A stretch of 64,000 bases of DNA from Sphingobium sp. HWE2-09 (GCF_035989265.1 NZ_JAYKZX010000001.1:62001-126000), one strand, 5' to 3'; counted from the first letter of the stretch, positions 27,272-36,887 are shown. Program-made: numbers and translations. The notes: a model not told the origin generated them from the sequence alone.

Positions 27272-29451
27272 GCAGTCACCTCGAAACCGGCGTCGATGAT
27301 CGGGAGGGCGCGGATGCGGCGGCCCGTTGCGGCATGGATCGCGCTGCACAAGGCAGGCGCGATGGCGGGGACGCCCGCTTCGCCGACGCCGCCGACCGGC
27401 GCGTCGCTGGAAACCAGATGCACCTCGATGCGGGGGGCGGAGCGCATCAGGAGGACGGGATAGTCGCCGAAGCTGCCCTCGACCACTGCGCCGTCCTTAA
27501 GCGTAATCTTGCCGAACAAAGCGGCCGACAGGCCGAAGATCGCCGCGCCTTCCAATTGCGAGACGATATTGTCGGGTGCGATCTGCTGTCCGCAATCGAA
27601 GGCGCAAACGATGCGATCGACGCGCAGCGCCTTGCCCTCCACCGCGACCTCAACCACCATGGCGCAGCGCGATCCCCAGCCGGTGGCGAGCGCGATGCCG
27701 CGCCCATGACCCTTGGGCATCGGCTTGCCCCAGCCTGCCTTTTCGCCGACCTGTTGCAGGACCGCGCGGGTGCGGGGATCGTCCTTCGCAATAGCGAGGC
27801 GATATTCGAGCGGATCGCGCTTCAGCTTCGCGGCGATCTCATCAATGATCGCTTCGGAGAAGAAGCCGTTCTGCGATCCCGAGACGGATCGCCAGTAGCC
27901 GGTGCGGACCGGCCCGTCGATCTCCACCGCATCGATCCGCTGCGCGCCAAGCGCGTAGTCGGGCGACAACAACCCGCCCGCGACCGCGCCGTCGGCAAGG
28001 CCGGGGAAGCGGAATTGCGACATGGTCGACAAGGGCTGGCCGGAGATACGGCCGCGCATGGCCGTGATGCTGCCATCGGCTGCGACGCCTGCGGTCAGCC
28101 GCGCGGCGAAACCGGGCCGGTAGAAATCGTTGCGCATATCTTCGTCGCGCGGCCAGATCAGCATGACCGGGCGTCCTGGCACTGCCATGGCGAGGCGCAC
28201 GGCCTGATGCACGAAGTCGCGCTCATTCTTACGCCCGAAGCCGCCGCCTAAATAGGTGCGGTTGACCATGATCGCCTCAGCAGGCAGGCCGGTAATCTTC
28301 GCCAGTTCGGGTGCGACGACATCGGCGCACTGGAGCGGTCCCCATATCTCGCAGGAATCGCCCTGCACCAGCGCGGTGCAGCAAAGCGGCTCCATCGTCG
28401 CATGGGCGAGATAGGGGACTTCGTAGGTCGCTTCGACCTTGACCGACGCGGCGGCCAGCATGTTGTCGATCGTGTCAGCACTGGCGCCCATGTCGGGCTT
28501 TTGCCCGTCAAACGCGATCGGGAAAGGCAGCCAGCCATCGCTGCGATCAAGGCCCGCAACGATCCGCTGGCGCAACGTCGCACTATCGATGCGGGGGCCG
28601 GGCTGCGCGGACAGGTCCAGCGCCAGTGCGCCTTTTTGCGCCTGCCAATAGCGATCCGCGACGACGCCTACCGCATTGCCGACCGGCACGACCTTGCGCA
28701 CGCCCGGCACGGCCAGGGCAGGTTCGGGCGCCACCGGACCCAGGGTGCCGCCAGCGACGGGCACGTGGCGGATGGCGGCGTAGAGCATGTCCGGCAGGAC
28801 CAGGTCCATGCCGAACAGCGCCGTGCCATCGACCTTGGCCGGGATATCCTTGCGCGGGAAATTCTGGCCGATCAGCCGGAAGCCCTTGCGGTCCTTGAGC
28901 GGGACGGACGTGGGCACGGGGATTTTGGCGGCATCGACGGCGACATCGCCATAGACCATGGTCCGACCGCTGGCAGCATGGGTCAGCCGCCCATCCTGCG
29001 TCGTGATCGTACCCGGATCGACGCTCCATCGCGCGGCCGCGGCGGCGACCAGCATTGCGCGGGCGCTGGCCCCGACCTGCCGCAGCACATCATAATAGCC
29101 GGTGACGGCATCGCTATTGGCGCTGCGTTGCCGCTTGTTCTTCGCGGCAAAGGCGCTGCTGGCGCCTGATAGCCGCACGGTGACGCGGCTCCAGTCTGCG
29201 TCCAGTTCCTCCGCCACGATACGCGGCAGGGCGTCGGCGACCCCCTGCCCCATTTCGGCGCCAGGCGTCACAATCTCGACAGCGCCGTCAGGCGATATCG
29301 TCACATAAGCATTGAGCCTGGCGTCCGGCGTCTGCGCGCCCGCCTTGTCCGGGACACCCAGCGCCGCGCCGACGGCGAGGCCGCCGCCAAGCGCCAGGAA
29401 CCCCCGGCGATTGAGGGAAATCACTCGATCGGCGGGCAAGGCGTCGCGCAT
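27268..29451 (-). CDS. Molybdopterin-binding subunit of molybdenum hydroxylase (IorB-like)
   Basis: This 727-residue catalytic subunit belongs to the xanthine dehydrogenase/isoquinoline 1-oxidoreductase family. It has a twin-arginine leader (NRRGFLALGGGLAVGAALG), so it works in the periplasm. Family segments include AEMGQGVADALPRIVAEELD, NRTYLGGGFGRKNERDF, and GVGEAGVPAIAPAL with the catalytic Glu. It is expected to hydroxylate a heteroaromatic ring or aldehyde with water-derived oxygen, passing electrons to the cytochrome c encoded 7 bp upstream. A nearer M26 start (29451) is used rather than 29526. Confidence 0.93.
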   Translation of the reverse strand: MRDALPADRVISLNRRGFLALGGGLAVGAALGVPDKAGAQTPDARLNAYVTISPDGAVEIVTPGAEMGQGVADALPRIVAEELDADWSRVTVRLSGASSAFAAKNKRQRSANSDAVTGYYDVLRQVGASARAMLVAAAAARWSVDPGTITTQDGRLTHAASGRTMVYGDVAVDAAKIPVPTSVPLKDRKGFRLIGQNFPRKDIPAKVDGTALFGMDLVLPDMLYAAIRHVPVAGGTLGPVAPEPALAVPGVRKVVPVGNAVGVVADRYWQAQKGALALDLSAQPGPRIDSATLRQRIVAGLDRSDGWLPFPIAFDGQKPDMGASADTIDNMLAAASVKVEATYEVPYLAHATMEPLCCTALVQGDSCEIWGPLQCADVVAPELAKITGLPAEAIMVNRTYLGGGFGRKNERDFVHQAVRLAMAVPGRPVMLIWPRDEDMRNDFYRPGFAARLTAGVAADGSITAMRGRISGQPLSTMSQFRFPGLADGAVAGGLLSPDYALGAQRIDAVEIDGPVRTGYWRSVSGSQNGFFSEAIIDEIAAKLKRDPLEYRLAIAKDDPRTRAVLQQVGEKAGWGKPMPKGHGRGIALATGWGSRCAMVVEVAVEGKALRVDRIVCAFDCGQQIAPDNIVSQLEGAAIFGLSAALFGKITLKDGAVVEGSFGDYPVLLMRSAPRIEVHLVSSDAPVGGVGEAGVPAIAPALCSAIHAATGRRIRALPIIDAGFEVTA

Positions 29452-29458
29452 CGGCGGA

Positions 29459-29836
29459 TTATTTCGCCGCGTCGCGAAGATAGGCGATGATCGCCTTGCG
29501 CAAATCCGCATTGGCGACGCCGCCAAAGGTCATGCGGTTGCCGGGCACGACGGCTTGGGGCTTGGCGATGAAAGCGTCGAGCTTCTTGTCGTCCCAGTTG
29601 AACCCCGCCTTGGCCAACGCCGGCGAATAGGCGAAGCCTGCGCGCGTCCCCGCCTTGGCCCCGAACAGGCCGTTAAGGTTGGGTCCGACCTTGTTCGGCG
29701 CCCCCTTCACGACGCTGTGGCAAGCGGTGCACTGCAGGAACAGCATCTTGCCCTTGGTAACTTCGGGGGACGGCGCAGCCTGCGCCGGGACGGCGACAAG
29801 AGCAGCTGCCAGGAGGATCGTCGCGCGTATCATCAT
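29459..29836 (-). CDS. Class I c-type cytochrome
   Basis: A 125-residue periplasmic electron carrier with a signal peptide (MIRATILLAAALVAVPAQAA), haem motif CTACH, PNKVGPNLNGLFGAKAGTR after it, and axial Met in GNRMTFGG. It resembles cytochrome c2/c550. Its start overlaps the monooxygenase stop by 4 bp and the molybdenum hydroxylase follows 7 bp later, so it is the likely electron acceptor of that enzyme. Confidence 0.94.
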   Translation of the reverse strand: MMIRATILLAAALVAVPAQAAPSPEVTKGKMLFLQCTACHSVVKGAPNKVGPNLNGLFGAKAGTRAGFAYSPALAKAGFNWDDKKLDAFIAKPQAVVPGNRMTFGGVANADLRKAIIAYLRDAAK

Positions 29837-31032
29837 GGGATTGAGGCCTCATGCGCTAGAGAGTTGAACATCGACTGGGTCAGCAGATAGTCGCGCCGCG
29901 CGACGTCGTCGCCCGCCAGTTTTTCCAGATAGGCTTCCCGATCCGCAAAATTCTCGCTCATCGCCTTTTTATTGGCGATCGTCTGCGTTTGCACGAAGCT
30001 GTTGGTAACGGTCCGCCGCTGGCGATCATAACGGCCCAGCTGTTCGTCGGGATCGGCGCCATCGAGCAGGATCGCCATCAATTTCTGCGACAGGCTCCAG
30101 GCGTCGTGAATGCCCGAATTCATACCGAAGCCGCCCAACGGATTGTTGAGATGCGCTGCATCCCCCGCCAGGATCACGCGGCCTTCGCGGAAACTCTTGG
30201 CGACGCGCTGATGCACGCGATAGACCGTCCTGTGCTCCGTCTTGATCACCGGCGCGTCGGGGCCGAGCAGATCGCGGAATACCTTGTCCTTGCGCGCGTC
30301 GCTCAGCATGTCGGCGGCGCTGGCGTCGTCGGACTGCGGCAGCAGGATGCGCCACAAACCGGGCACGCGCAGCAACACGCACCAGTTTGGCGGATCGGCG
30401 ACATAATTGACGTCCGACAGCCAGGGCAGATGCTTTTCGATCGGATAGGCGGTCGAGAGCGTCAGGAAGCTTTCCGGATAGGTGAAGCCGTCAAATTCGA
30501 TCCCCAGCCATTTGCGGACCATGGAGTTCGCCCCGTCCGCACCGACCAGATAGTCGGCGGTATAGGTTTTGAGGTCGAACGGCCCTTCCGCCGTCGCGGT
30601 GACGCCATCGGCATCCTGTACCAGATGGACGAGCCGCCGGGAAAATTCCACTTCGGCATTGGGCATGGCCGCCAGCCGTTCCGCCACCAGCCGGGTCAGC
30701 TTGAACTGTTCGCACTGCAACCGGTAGGGGAATTGTGTGACATCGCCTAATTCGCTGACGCTGAGCGAGAAGCTCTTGTTGGTCTGGCGATTATGGTAGG
30801 TGTAGCTGGGCGCCTTCAGCCCTTGCTCTTCCAAGACGGGCAGCAGGCCCAGTTCGTCCATCATCTCCAGCGTCGGCGGATGGAAGGTCGATGCGCGCAT
30901 ATCTTCCAGGCAGGTGGCGGCGGCTTCCAGCACGCGCACGCTGATTCCTTTGGACGCGAGCGCAAAGGCCAGCACCATCCCCGACGGACCGCCGCCCGCG
31001 ATCAATACCTGCGCATGGTCTATGTTACTCAT
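29833..31032 (-). CDS. FAD-dependent monooxygenase (class A flavoprotein hydroxylase)
   Basis: This 399-residue cytosolic hydroxylase has the ADP-binding IAGGGPSGMVLAFALASKGI, the DG motif VGADGANSMVRKWLGIEF, and the GD motif VILAGDAAHLNNPLGGFGMN. It has the length of PheA/UbiH/TetX-type NAD(P)H-dependent monooxygenases that hydroxylate phenols or quinones. The start MSNIDHAQVLIAGGG at 31032 is fixed by the FAD motif; upstream codons do not resemble the family. It is the first gene of the eight-gene minus-strand operon that runs to 21797. Confidence 0.91.
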   Translation of the reverse strand: MSNIDHAQVLIAGGGPSGMVLAFALASKGISVRVLEAAATCLEDMRASTFHPPTLEMMDELGLLPVLEEQGLKAPSYTYHNRQTNKSFSLSVSELGDVTQFPYRLQCEQFKLTRLVAERLAAMPNAEVEFSRRLVHLVQDADGVTATAEGPFDLKTYTADYLVGADGANSMVRKWLGIEFDGFTYPESFLTLSTAYPIEKHLPWLSDVNYVADPPNWCVLLRVPGLWRILLPQSDDASAADMLSDARKDKVFRDLLGPDAPVIKTEHRTVYRVHQRVAKSFREGRVILAGDAAHLNNPLGGFGMNSGIHDAWSLSQKLMAILLDGADPDEQLGRYDRQRRTVTNSFVQTQTIANKKAMSENFADREAYLEKLAGDDVARRDYLLTQSMFNSLAHEASIP

Positions 31033-31239
31033 GTCCGGACCCCCAAAGACGCCGCAGCGGACGTACCCGAATATGCCGTTCCCCCGGCCGTCATGTGAAA
31101 TTCGGCTGTCATGCCCGCTCCCTGTGAATTCATCGGGATAAGGGTAGGCGAAGCGTTTCGGGCGGGGGATGCAACGCACCGTTTGTCCGCGCTGCGGAGA
31201 ATGCGATGCGCAGGGCCGACGGAAAATACCATCGATCAA

Positions 31240-31276
31240 CAAAAATAAGGGGGACTGCCCGATTCGGCAGCCCCCC
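31240..31276 (-). terminator. Rho-independent terminator of the TonB receptor gene
   Basis: On the minus strand, GGGGGGCTGCC (31276-31266) pairs with GGCAGTCCCCC (31259-31249) in an 11-bp stem with one G-T pair, followed by TTATTTTTG. It separates the receptor gene from the monooxygenase operon, so that operon must have its own promoter at about 31033-31240. Confidence 0.82.
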
Positions 31277-31304
31277 GTTCATAATCCGGATATATGTTGG
31301 ATAA

Positions 31305-33425
31305 TCAGAAGCTGTAGCGCAGCGTCCCCAATATGGTGCGCGGATCGATCGCAAAGCGCGGCTGGATGACGGAAAAGCCGAAGCCGGTCTGCCAGCCCTG
31401 TTCCTGCAACAAATTCTTGGCCGTCACCTGCAGCTTCCACTGGCCCAGTTCATAGCCGACATAGCCGTTCAAAATGTCCTGCTTGTCGATCCAGCCGATC
31501 ATCGCATTGTCGGGCGTCGAATAATAGGAATCGCGCAGGCTGTAGTCCGATCCGAAGATCAGCTTGCCCGGACCCACCGGAATGTCGCCATCGAAGCCCA
31601 TATTGACCTGATATTTGGGGAAGACGGGCAATTGCTTGCCAATGAGCGAACCGATGTCGCCATTATATTTCCCTTTGTTGAGCGACCCGTTCCCCCACAC
31701 GGTCAGCCCCGGCATCACGCGCCAGGACAGTTCGGCCTCCAGACCCTTTAGCGTCGCATCGTAATTTTCGACCAGGAAGCCGCCGTCATTGGTGTTCACC
31801 GGCTGCTGGCGATCCTTGATCTTGTTGTAGAAGGCCGACAGGTTCACGCGGACCTTCCGCCCGAACAGGTCGGACTTGATTCCAGCTTCATAGGCTTTGG
31901 TGATCTGCGGCTTGAACGGCTCCGACAGTTCCGTCGCGGTGGAGGCCAGGCCGTTATAACCGCCCGATTTGAAGCCTTCGCTATAGGAGGCGTAGGCCAA
32001 AATGTCCGGCGTCAGCTTGTAGTTGACGCCCAGCTTCGGCGTAAAGCGTTCATAGCGGTTAGCCAGCAAGACCGGCGTGCCGCCGATCACCGAATTGAGA
32101 CGCTTGTCATCGATCGTATAGCGCCCTGCGCCGATCAGGGAGAGCTGGTCCGTCAGGTTGAAGGTCAGCTGCCCATAGCCCGCGAAACTGTTCGTCTCGA
32201 TATTATAAACGGTGCGGCTAGGCGTGAAGAAGATCGCCGAATCGACGGTCTGACCCGCCTTTTCATTGAAATAATAAATGCCTGCGACATAGTCGATCAG
32301 GCCGTCGGCCGCGCTGCCGGTTGCCTGCAATTCCTGGCTGAACTGATGCTGGTCGCCCGCCGCCGTGCGATCGAACAGCGCCAGCGGCGTGGTGCCGGGC
32401 AGACCCAGGAAGGATGGCGGCACGCCGCCCGAAAAATCTTCGGTCCAACTGTCCTTGAGTTCCGAATAAGCGGTGATCGACGTCAGCTTGCCACCGGGCA
32501 TATCCGCCGACAGGCGCAGCGTGCCGCCATATTGTTCCAGCCGCGTGGCCGACGGCGTCGGCGACAGTACGGTGCGGTAGGAGCCGCTGACCGGTACGAT
32601 CTCGCCGCTGTTATCGATCCGGGTGGAGACGGCATATTGGCCGTCCGACTTGCCATGCATATAATAGCCGGTCAGGCGCCCTTCGATCGCATCGCCGACA
32701 TAGGCGATGTCGCCCTGCACGCCTTCGAAACTTTCCTTGCCGACCTTGCGGTCGAGCGTCGCATTATATTGGCGGCCGCCGTCGCGGGCGCGGATCATGC
32801 CGTTGAGCGACGCGCGCCAGCGGCCATCGGCCGACAGCGGCCCGGTGACATAACCCTTGGCCCGACGCTCGTTCCAGCTGCCATAGCCAAGCTGCACCGA
32901 CCCGCCAAATTCATCCTGTGGCGCCTTGGTGATGATATTCACCGCACCGGCCGAGGAATTGCGACCGTAAAGGACGCCCTGCGGCCCGCGCAGCACCTCG
33001 ATCCGTTCCAGCTCGACAAATTCGAGCATCGAACCGGACAGGCGCGCGCGATAGACGTCATCGACATAGATGGCGACTTCCAATTCGGACGTCACGAACG
33101 CGCCGTCGGTGATGCCGCCGCCGCGAATGAAGGGCTTGAGGCCAGCGGTGCCGCCAGTGACGCCATCGAACTTCACATTGGGCGCCATGCGATTAAGGTC
33201 CATGGGCGACTGGATCTGCAGGCGATCGATCGTTTCGCTGCCGATCGCGGTGACGCTGACCGGCACATCCTGCAGCCGTTGCCCCGTGCGCTGGGCCGTG
33301 ACCGTGATTTCTTGCAGCATGGAGGCGTCGGCCTGCGGTTGGTCCGTCTGCGCCCGAGCCACGGCCGGGCCGCCGATGGCGGCGATCGTCAGCGCAATCG
33401 CCGACGACGTGTTAAACAATGACAT
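31305..33425 (-). CDS. TonB-dependent receptor of the catabolic island
   Basis: This 706-residue outer-membrane receptor has a signal peptide ending IGGPAVARA-Q. The plug has LQEITVTAQRTGQRLQDVPV, GLKPFIRGGGI, and IEVLRGPQGVLYGRNSSAGA. The barrel includes LTPDILAYASYSEGFKSGGY, and the C-terminus is LGTLRYSF. This class imports many large organic molecules in sphingomonads. The ATG at 33425 has AAGGGG 9 nt upstream. It lies directly upstream of the hydroxylase operon and has a strong hairpin in its leader, so I infer it imports the island's substrate. Confidence 0.93.
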   Translation of the reverse strand: MSLFNTSSAIALTIAAIGGPAVARAQTDQPQADASMLQEITVTAQRTGQRLQDVPVSVTAIGSETIDRLQIQSPMDLNRMAPNVKFDGVTGGTAGLKPFIRGGGITDGAFVTSELEVAIYVDDVYRARLSGSMLEFVELERIEVLRGPQGVLYGRNSSAGAVNIITKAPQDEFGGSVQLGYGSWNERRAKGYVTGPLSADGRWRASLNGMIRARDGGRQYNATLDRKVGKESFEGVQGDIAYVGDAIEGRLTGYYMHGKSDGQYAVSTRIDNSGEIVPVSGSYRTVLSPTPSATRLEQYGGTLRLSADMPGGKLTSITAYSELKDSWTEDFSGGVPPSFLGLPGTTPLALFDRTAAGDQHQFSQELQATGSAADGLIDYVAGIYYFNEKAGQTVDSAIFFTPSRTVYNIETNSFAGYGQLTFNLTDQLSLIGAGRYTIDDKRLNSVIGGTPVLLANRYERFTPKLGVNYKLTPDILAYASYSEGFKSGGYNGLASTATELSEPFKPQITKAYEAGIKSDLFGRKVRVNLSAFYNKIKDRQQPVNTNDGGFLVENYDATLKGLEAELSWRVMPGLTVWGNGSLNKGKYNGDIGSLIGKQLPVFPKYQVNMGFDGDIPVGPGKLIFGSDYSLRDSYYSTPDNAMIGWIDKQDILNGYVGYELGQWKLQVTAKNLLQEQGWQTGFGFSVIQPRFAIDPRTILGTLRYSF

Positions 33426-33445
33426 GAAAAACCCCTTTGAACATG

Positions 33446-33480
33446 GGCGGACGGGCGCTTTACAACCGCGCCCGTCCGCC
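33446..33480 (-). promoter_or_regulatory. Strong hairpin in the 5' leader of the TonB receptor gene
   Basis: Perfect 13-bp inverted repeat GGCGGACGGGCGC (33446-33458) / GCGCCCGTCCGCC (33468-33480) with a 9-nt loop, 20 bp upstream of the receptor ATG and just ahead of its ribosome-binding site. There is no T run, so simple termination is less likely than an operator or a leader-RNA control element. The next operon starts on the opposite strand at ~33.7 kb. Confidence 0.6.
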
Positions 33481-33712
33481 GAACTTGTTCCCTGCCTGCG
33501 ACGCGCGGTGGTCTTTGCCATCCGTCATGCCTGCGTCACAAAGCACGCCATGTTGGCAGGCTGGCGTCTGCGTTTCTGATATCGCCTATCCGCCTGCCGG
33601 ACAGTGATCCGCGCGACCCTGCCCTCGCCCTGTCGGACAACTAGCCTTGTCTTGCTGTGCAGGCCCGAGCAGCCTTATGTTCCGGGCCAGCCCCGGGCAG
33701 TCGCTGCCCCAG

Positions 33713-34942
33713 ATGGAGATCAAGGTCGTGCTCAATACCTTTCAGCAGGCGCCCCACGCGGCATTGCCCCAGTCCACGCCGGAGGAAGCCGCGCGGCAGG
33801 AATTTTCCAAGAGCCTCAAGCAGTTCGTCCAGCAGGGGCTGCTGCCCGGTCTTGGCCCCGTCTATCGCAGCCGCGCCGCCCGCCGATTCGAGCGCGAGGC
33901 GGGCCGCGCACCGACCGACCGGCATGACATCCGCAAGGCGATGGTGCCCGACAGCTATTTCCAGCATTATGCCGCCGTCAACCGGATCAGCCAGGAATTG
34001 CTGTGGGATGGTGTGATCGACAGCATCGACCGCGATGCCGACGGATTGCGCGCGCGGACGGACGCGGCGTCGGAAAAGAATCAGGGCGAATTGCGGATTC
34101 CCGAGACATTCGACGTGCCGCGTTATGTCAGCGCGCTGGACATCCATTGCATGCCGGGCGGTTATGCCGGGCATGGCGTGGGCAATGATCCGGCGCTCGG
34201 CGCGCTCTACGATCGCGGCGTGTTCCTTTATGCCATGGGCTATACCGGGCCGGACAATGACGACATGGGCCGGTCCGTCTGCAACTATATCAAGCGGCGA
34301 CTGAACGGGTTCAGCCCCAAGCGCATCCTCGACATGGGCTGCACCGTCGGTCATTCGACGCTGCCATATAAGGAACTGTTCCCGGACGCGGAAATCTGGG
34401 GCATCGACGTCGCTGGTGCGCAGGTGCGCTACGCCCATGCCCGTGCGGGCGCGATGGGTCTGGACGTCAATTTCGCCCAGATGAATGCCGAGAGCGTGGA
34501 CTTTCCCGATGGGCATTTCGACCTGGTGGTCAGCCACATCCTGCTGCACGAAACGTCTGGCAAGGCGATGCCAAAAATCTTCAAGGAATGCCATCGCCTG
34601 CTGGCACCGGGCGGCTATATGATCCACGCCGATCTGCCGCCGTTCGACCTCATGGACCCGTTCACCCAGTTCATCCTGGATAACGAAACCTATTATAACA
34701 ACGAGCCTTTCTGGGGCGCGATGCGCGATCTGGACCAGGTGAAGCTGGCGACCGACGCAGGCTTCCCGGCCGATAGCATCCGGTTCGACACCGCGCCGAT
34801 GGCGGTGATGGAATTCGCCGCCAGCGAAGCAGCAGGCTATAGCCAGGACGCCGCGGACAGCGTTGCCGAACGCGATTTTACAGCTGGCGAATTCGCCCCC
34901 GGCGGCGGCTGGGAAGTGCTGATCGCCCAGAAGGCTGCCTGA
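33713..34942 (+). CDS. SAM-dependent methyltransferase, HCMPG-segment type (copy 1)
   Basis: A ~409-residue protein with a ~200-residue N-terminal region of unknown fold and a class I Rossmann methyltransferase domain. The N-terminal region contains DVPRYVSALDIHCMPGGY. The SAM motif I is RILDMGCTVGHSTLP at about residue 203, with acidic residue in IWGID, then LLHETSG and LLAPGGYMIHAD. NNEPFW lies near the end. It shares all these blocks with 43588-44811. The start is uncertain: ATGs at 33677 and 33647 are in frame. It heads an operon with a small helical protein and an FAD oxidase. The substrate is unknown. Confidence 0.85.
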   Translation: MEIKVVLNTFQQAPHAALPQSTPEEAARQEFSKSLKQFVQQGLLPGLGPVYRSRAARRFEREAGRAPTDRHDIRKAMVPDSYFQHYAAVNRISQELLWDGVIDSIDRDADGLRARTDAASEKNQGELRIPETFDVPRYVSALDIHCMPGGYAGHGVGNDPALGALYDRGVFLYAMGYTGPDNDDMGRSVCNYIKRRLNGFSPKRILDMGCTVGHSTLPYKELFPDAEIWGIDVAGAQVRYAHARAGAMGLDVNFAQMNAESVDFPDGHFDLVVSHILLHETSGKAMPKIFKECHRLLAPGGYMIHADLPPFDLMDPFTQFILDNETYYNNEPFWGAMRDLDQVKLATDAGFPADSIRFDTAPMAVMEFAASEAAGYSQDAADSVAERDFTAGEFAPGGGWEVLIAQKAA

Positions 34943-34965
34943 ACGGACCGCTTTAGAAAGACCTG

Positions 34966-35313
34966 ATGATGACCCAGATGCAACGTAGCGCCCGTGGCAA
35001 GCGCCCGACCTTTTACGAAACGCCCGCCCTGGACCAGATGATGTCGATGATCATGGTGCTGGCGAGCGAAGTGTCCGTCCTGGCCGACCAGATCGACGGC
35101 ATGCAGCGTGTCGCCAGTGCCAATGGCCTGGACCTCAAGGCAGGCATGGAAGCGCTCGTGCTGGATCAGCCTGCGCTGGAGGAACGCGAAGCGCGGCGGC
35201 AGGCGATGCTGGGCCGCCTCTTCTACCTGATGCGCAAGGAGGCCGACGAGGCCACCGCCAGCGAAACCAGCGAAGGCTATCACAAGGTGCTTGACGAGAT
35301 CGCACAGGGATGA
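34966..35313 (+). CDS. Small helical partner protein of the methyltransferase (copy 1)
   Basis: A 115-residue protein of no named family, with an N-terminal GKRPTFYETPALDQMM, a long helix (MIMVLASEVSVLADQIDGMQ), a linker, then a second helical half. The paralogue at 44811-45170 shares the GKRPxFxEP block, the long amphipathic helix and the length, and also follows an HCMPG methyltransferase. No signal or membrane segment is seen. The pattern suggests a dedicated subunit or scaffold. It begins 23 bp after the methyltransferase and overlaps the oxidase gene by 4 bp. Confidence 0.82.
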   Translation: MMTQMQRSARGKRPTFYETPALDQMMSMIMVLASEVSVLADQIDGMQRVASANGLDLKAGMEALVLDQPALEEREARRQAMLGRLFYLMRKEADEATASETSEGYHKVLDEIAQG

Positions 35314-36887
35314 GCGTCGCCGTCGATCACGATACCGCAGTCATCGCCGCGTTCCAGCAGATCGTCGGAGCCGACAACGTCCTGACGGGTGAAGCGCTGC
35401 TGCCGGTCGCCACCGATGTCTATCGCCAGGGCGCCCTGCCGGTGGCGGCGGTACGGCCGACCAGCATCGACCAGTTGCAGGCGGTCGTGCGGGCGGCGGC
35501 GGATTTCAAACTGCCCGTCACCGTGCGCGGCGGCGGGGCGTCCTATACGGACGGCTATATCGCGCGCGATGCCGGACAGTTGCTGATCGACATGAGCGGG
35601 CTGAACCGGATCGTCGCGATCGATGAGATAAACGGCCATGTCACGGTCGAGGCTGGCGTCACCTGGGCCACGCTGCGCGACGCACTGGCGGAAAAGGATT
35701 TGCGGACGCCATTTTGGGGGCCGTTCTCCGGGCTGGCCGCGACGGTCGGCGGATCGATGTCGCAAAATTCGATCAGCCATGGATCGGGTGCTTATGGCAT
35801 TTCCGCCGATTCAGCGCTGTCGTTCGACATCGTGACCGCCGATGGGGCGCTGTTGCGTACCGGGGTGGCGGCGGCAGGCGCGACGCCGGTCATGCGGCAT
35901 TTCGGGCCGGACCTGACGGGGCTGTTCACCGGCGATTGCGGCACCTTAGGGGTGAAGGCGCGGATCACCCTGCCCGTCATCCGTCGACGCCCCGCCCATC
36001 GCCCGATATCCTTCGCATTCCCGGATTTCGCATCGCTGCATGAATCCATGCGGCGGATCGCGATCGAGCGGATCGAGGACACGCATTTCGCGCTGGATGC
36101 CGCGCTGTCGCAGGGGCAGATCGCGCGGCAGGACCGGGCGGGCGCATCGCTGGACATGGCGCTGTCGATCGTCAAAAGTTCGCCCTCGCTGATCGCCGGG
36201 ATCAAGCAGGTGGTGCGGGCGGGCCTGTCCGCGCGCAAGGTTATCAGCAACTCCGCCTTTATGACCCATTATATCGTCGAAGGGTTCGACGATGCCGAAG
36301 TGAAGGCGCGCCTGCATCGGTTGCGCCAACTGGTCGAGGGGTTGGGGCGTGAGATTCCCGCCACGGTCGCCGCCGTGGTGCGCGGCATGCCGTTTGCGCC
36401 GCTGTTCAACACGCTGGGTCCGGCGGGCGAGCGCTGGGTGCCGTTGCACGGTATCCTCAAGCACAGCGCGGTGCCGGGGTTCGAGAAAGCCTATCAGGCG
36501 TTCTTGGCCGAACGGTCGGCCGACATGAAGCGGCTGGGCATCTGGACCGGGGGCATGTATGGCGCGGTCAATTCGGGCGGTTTCCTGTATGAAATCGCCA
36601 TTTACTGGCCGGACGAGATCACCGCCTATCATAGGGCCAATGTCCCTGCCGACTATCTGGCGAGCCTGCCGGTCTATCCCGCCAATGTCGAAGGGCGGGA
36701 CTATGTCCACCAGTTGAAGACCGATATGACGGCGCTGTTCGTGGCGCACGGATCGACCAATTTCCAGCTGGGCCGCGCCTATCCCTATGCGGACCGGCTG
36801 GCGGCCGAACCATTGGCGCTGGTCAAGGCGATCAAAAGCGCGCTGGACCCGGACGGGCGGATGACGCCGGGGGGGTTGGGGCTTTAA
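35310..36887 (+). CDS. FAD-linked oxidase (FAD_binding_4 / GlcD-VAO superfamily), copy 1
   Basis: A 525-residue flavoprotein with the PCMH-type FAD domain: VTVRGGGASYTDGYIARDAG, VTVEAGVTWATLRDAL, RTPFWGPFSGLAATVGG and a C-terminal substrate domain ending LDPDGRMTPGGLGL. Relatives oxidise alcohols, phenols or hydroxy acids. The RGGG segment lacks a His for covalent FAD. It shares the RGGGxSYTxGY and RTPFWGPxSG blocks with 48126-49733, so both derive from one duplication. It starts within the stop of the small helical gene. Its 3' end overlaps the convergent VOC gene by 4 bp. Confidence 0.9.
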   Translation: MSVAVDHDTAVIAAFQQIVGADNVLTGEALLPVATDVYRQGALPVAAVRPTSIDQLQAVVRAAADFKLPVTVRGGGASYTDGYIARDAGQLLIDMSGLNRIVAIDEINGHVTVEAGVTWATLRDALAEKDLRTPFWGPFSGLAATVGGSMSQNSISHGSGAYGISADSALSFDIVTADGALLRTGVAAAGATPVMRHFGPDLTGLFTGDCGTLGVKARITLPVIRRRPAHRPISFAFPDFASLHESMRRIAIERIEDTHFALDAALSQGQIARQDRAGASLDMALSIVKSSPSLIAGIKQVVRAGLSARKVISNSAFMTHYIVEGFDDAEVKARLHRLRQLVEGLGREIPATVAAVVRGMPFAPLFNTLGPAGERWVPLHGILKHSAVPGFEKAYQAFLAERSADMKRLGIWTGGMYGAVNSGGFLYEIAIYWPDEITAYHRANVPADYLASLPVYPANVEGRDYVHQLKTDMTALFVAHGSTNFQLGRAYPYADRLAAEPLALVKAIKSALDPDGRMTPGGLGL

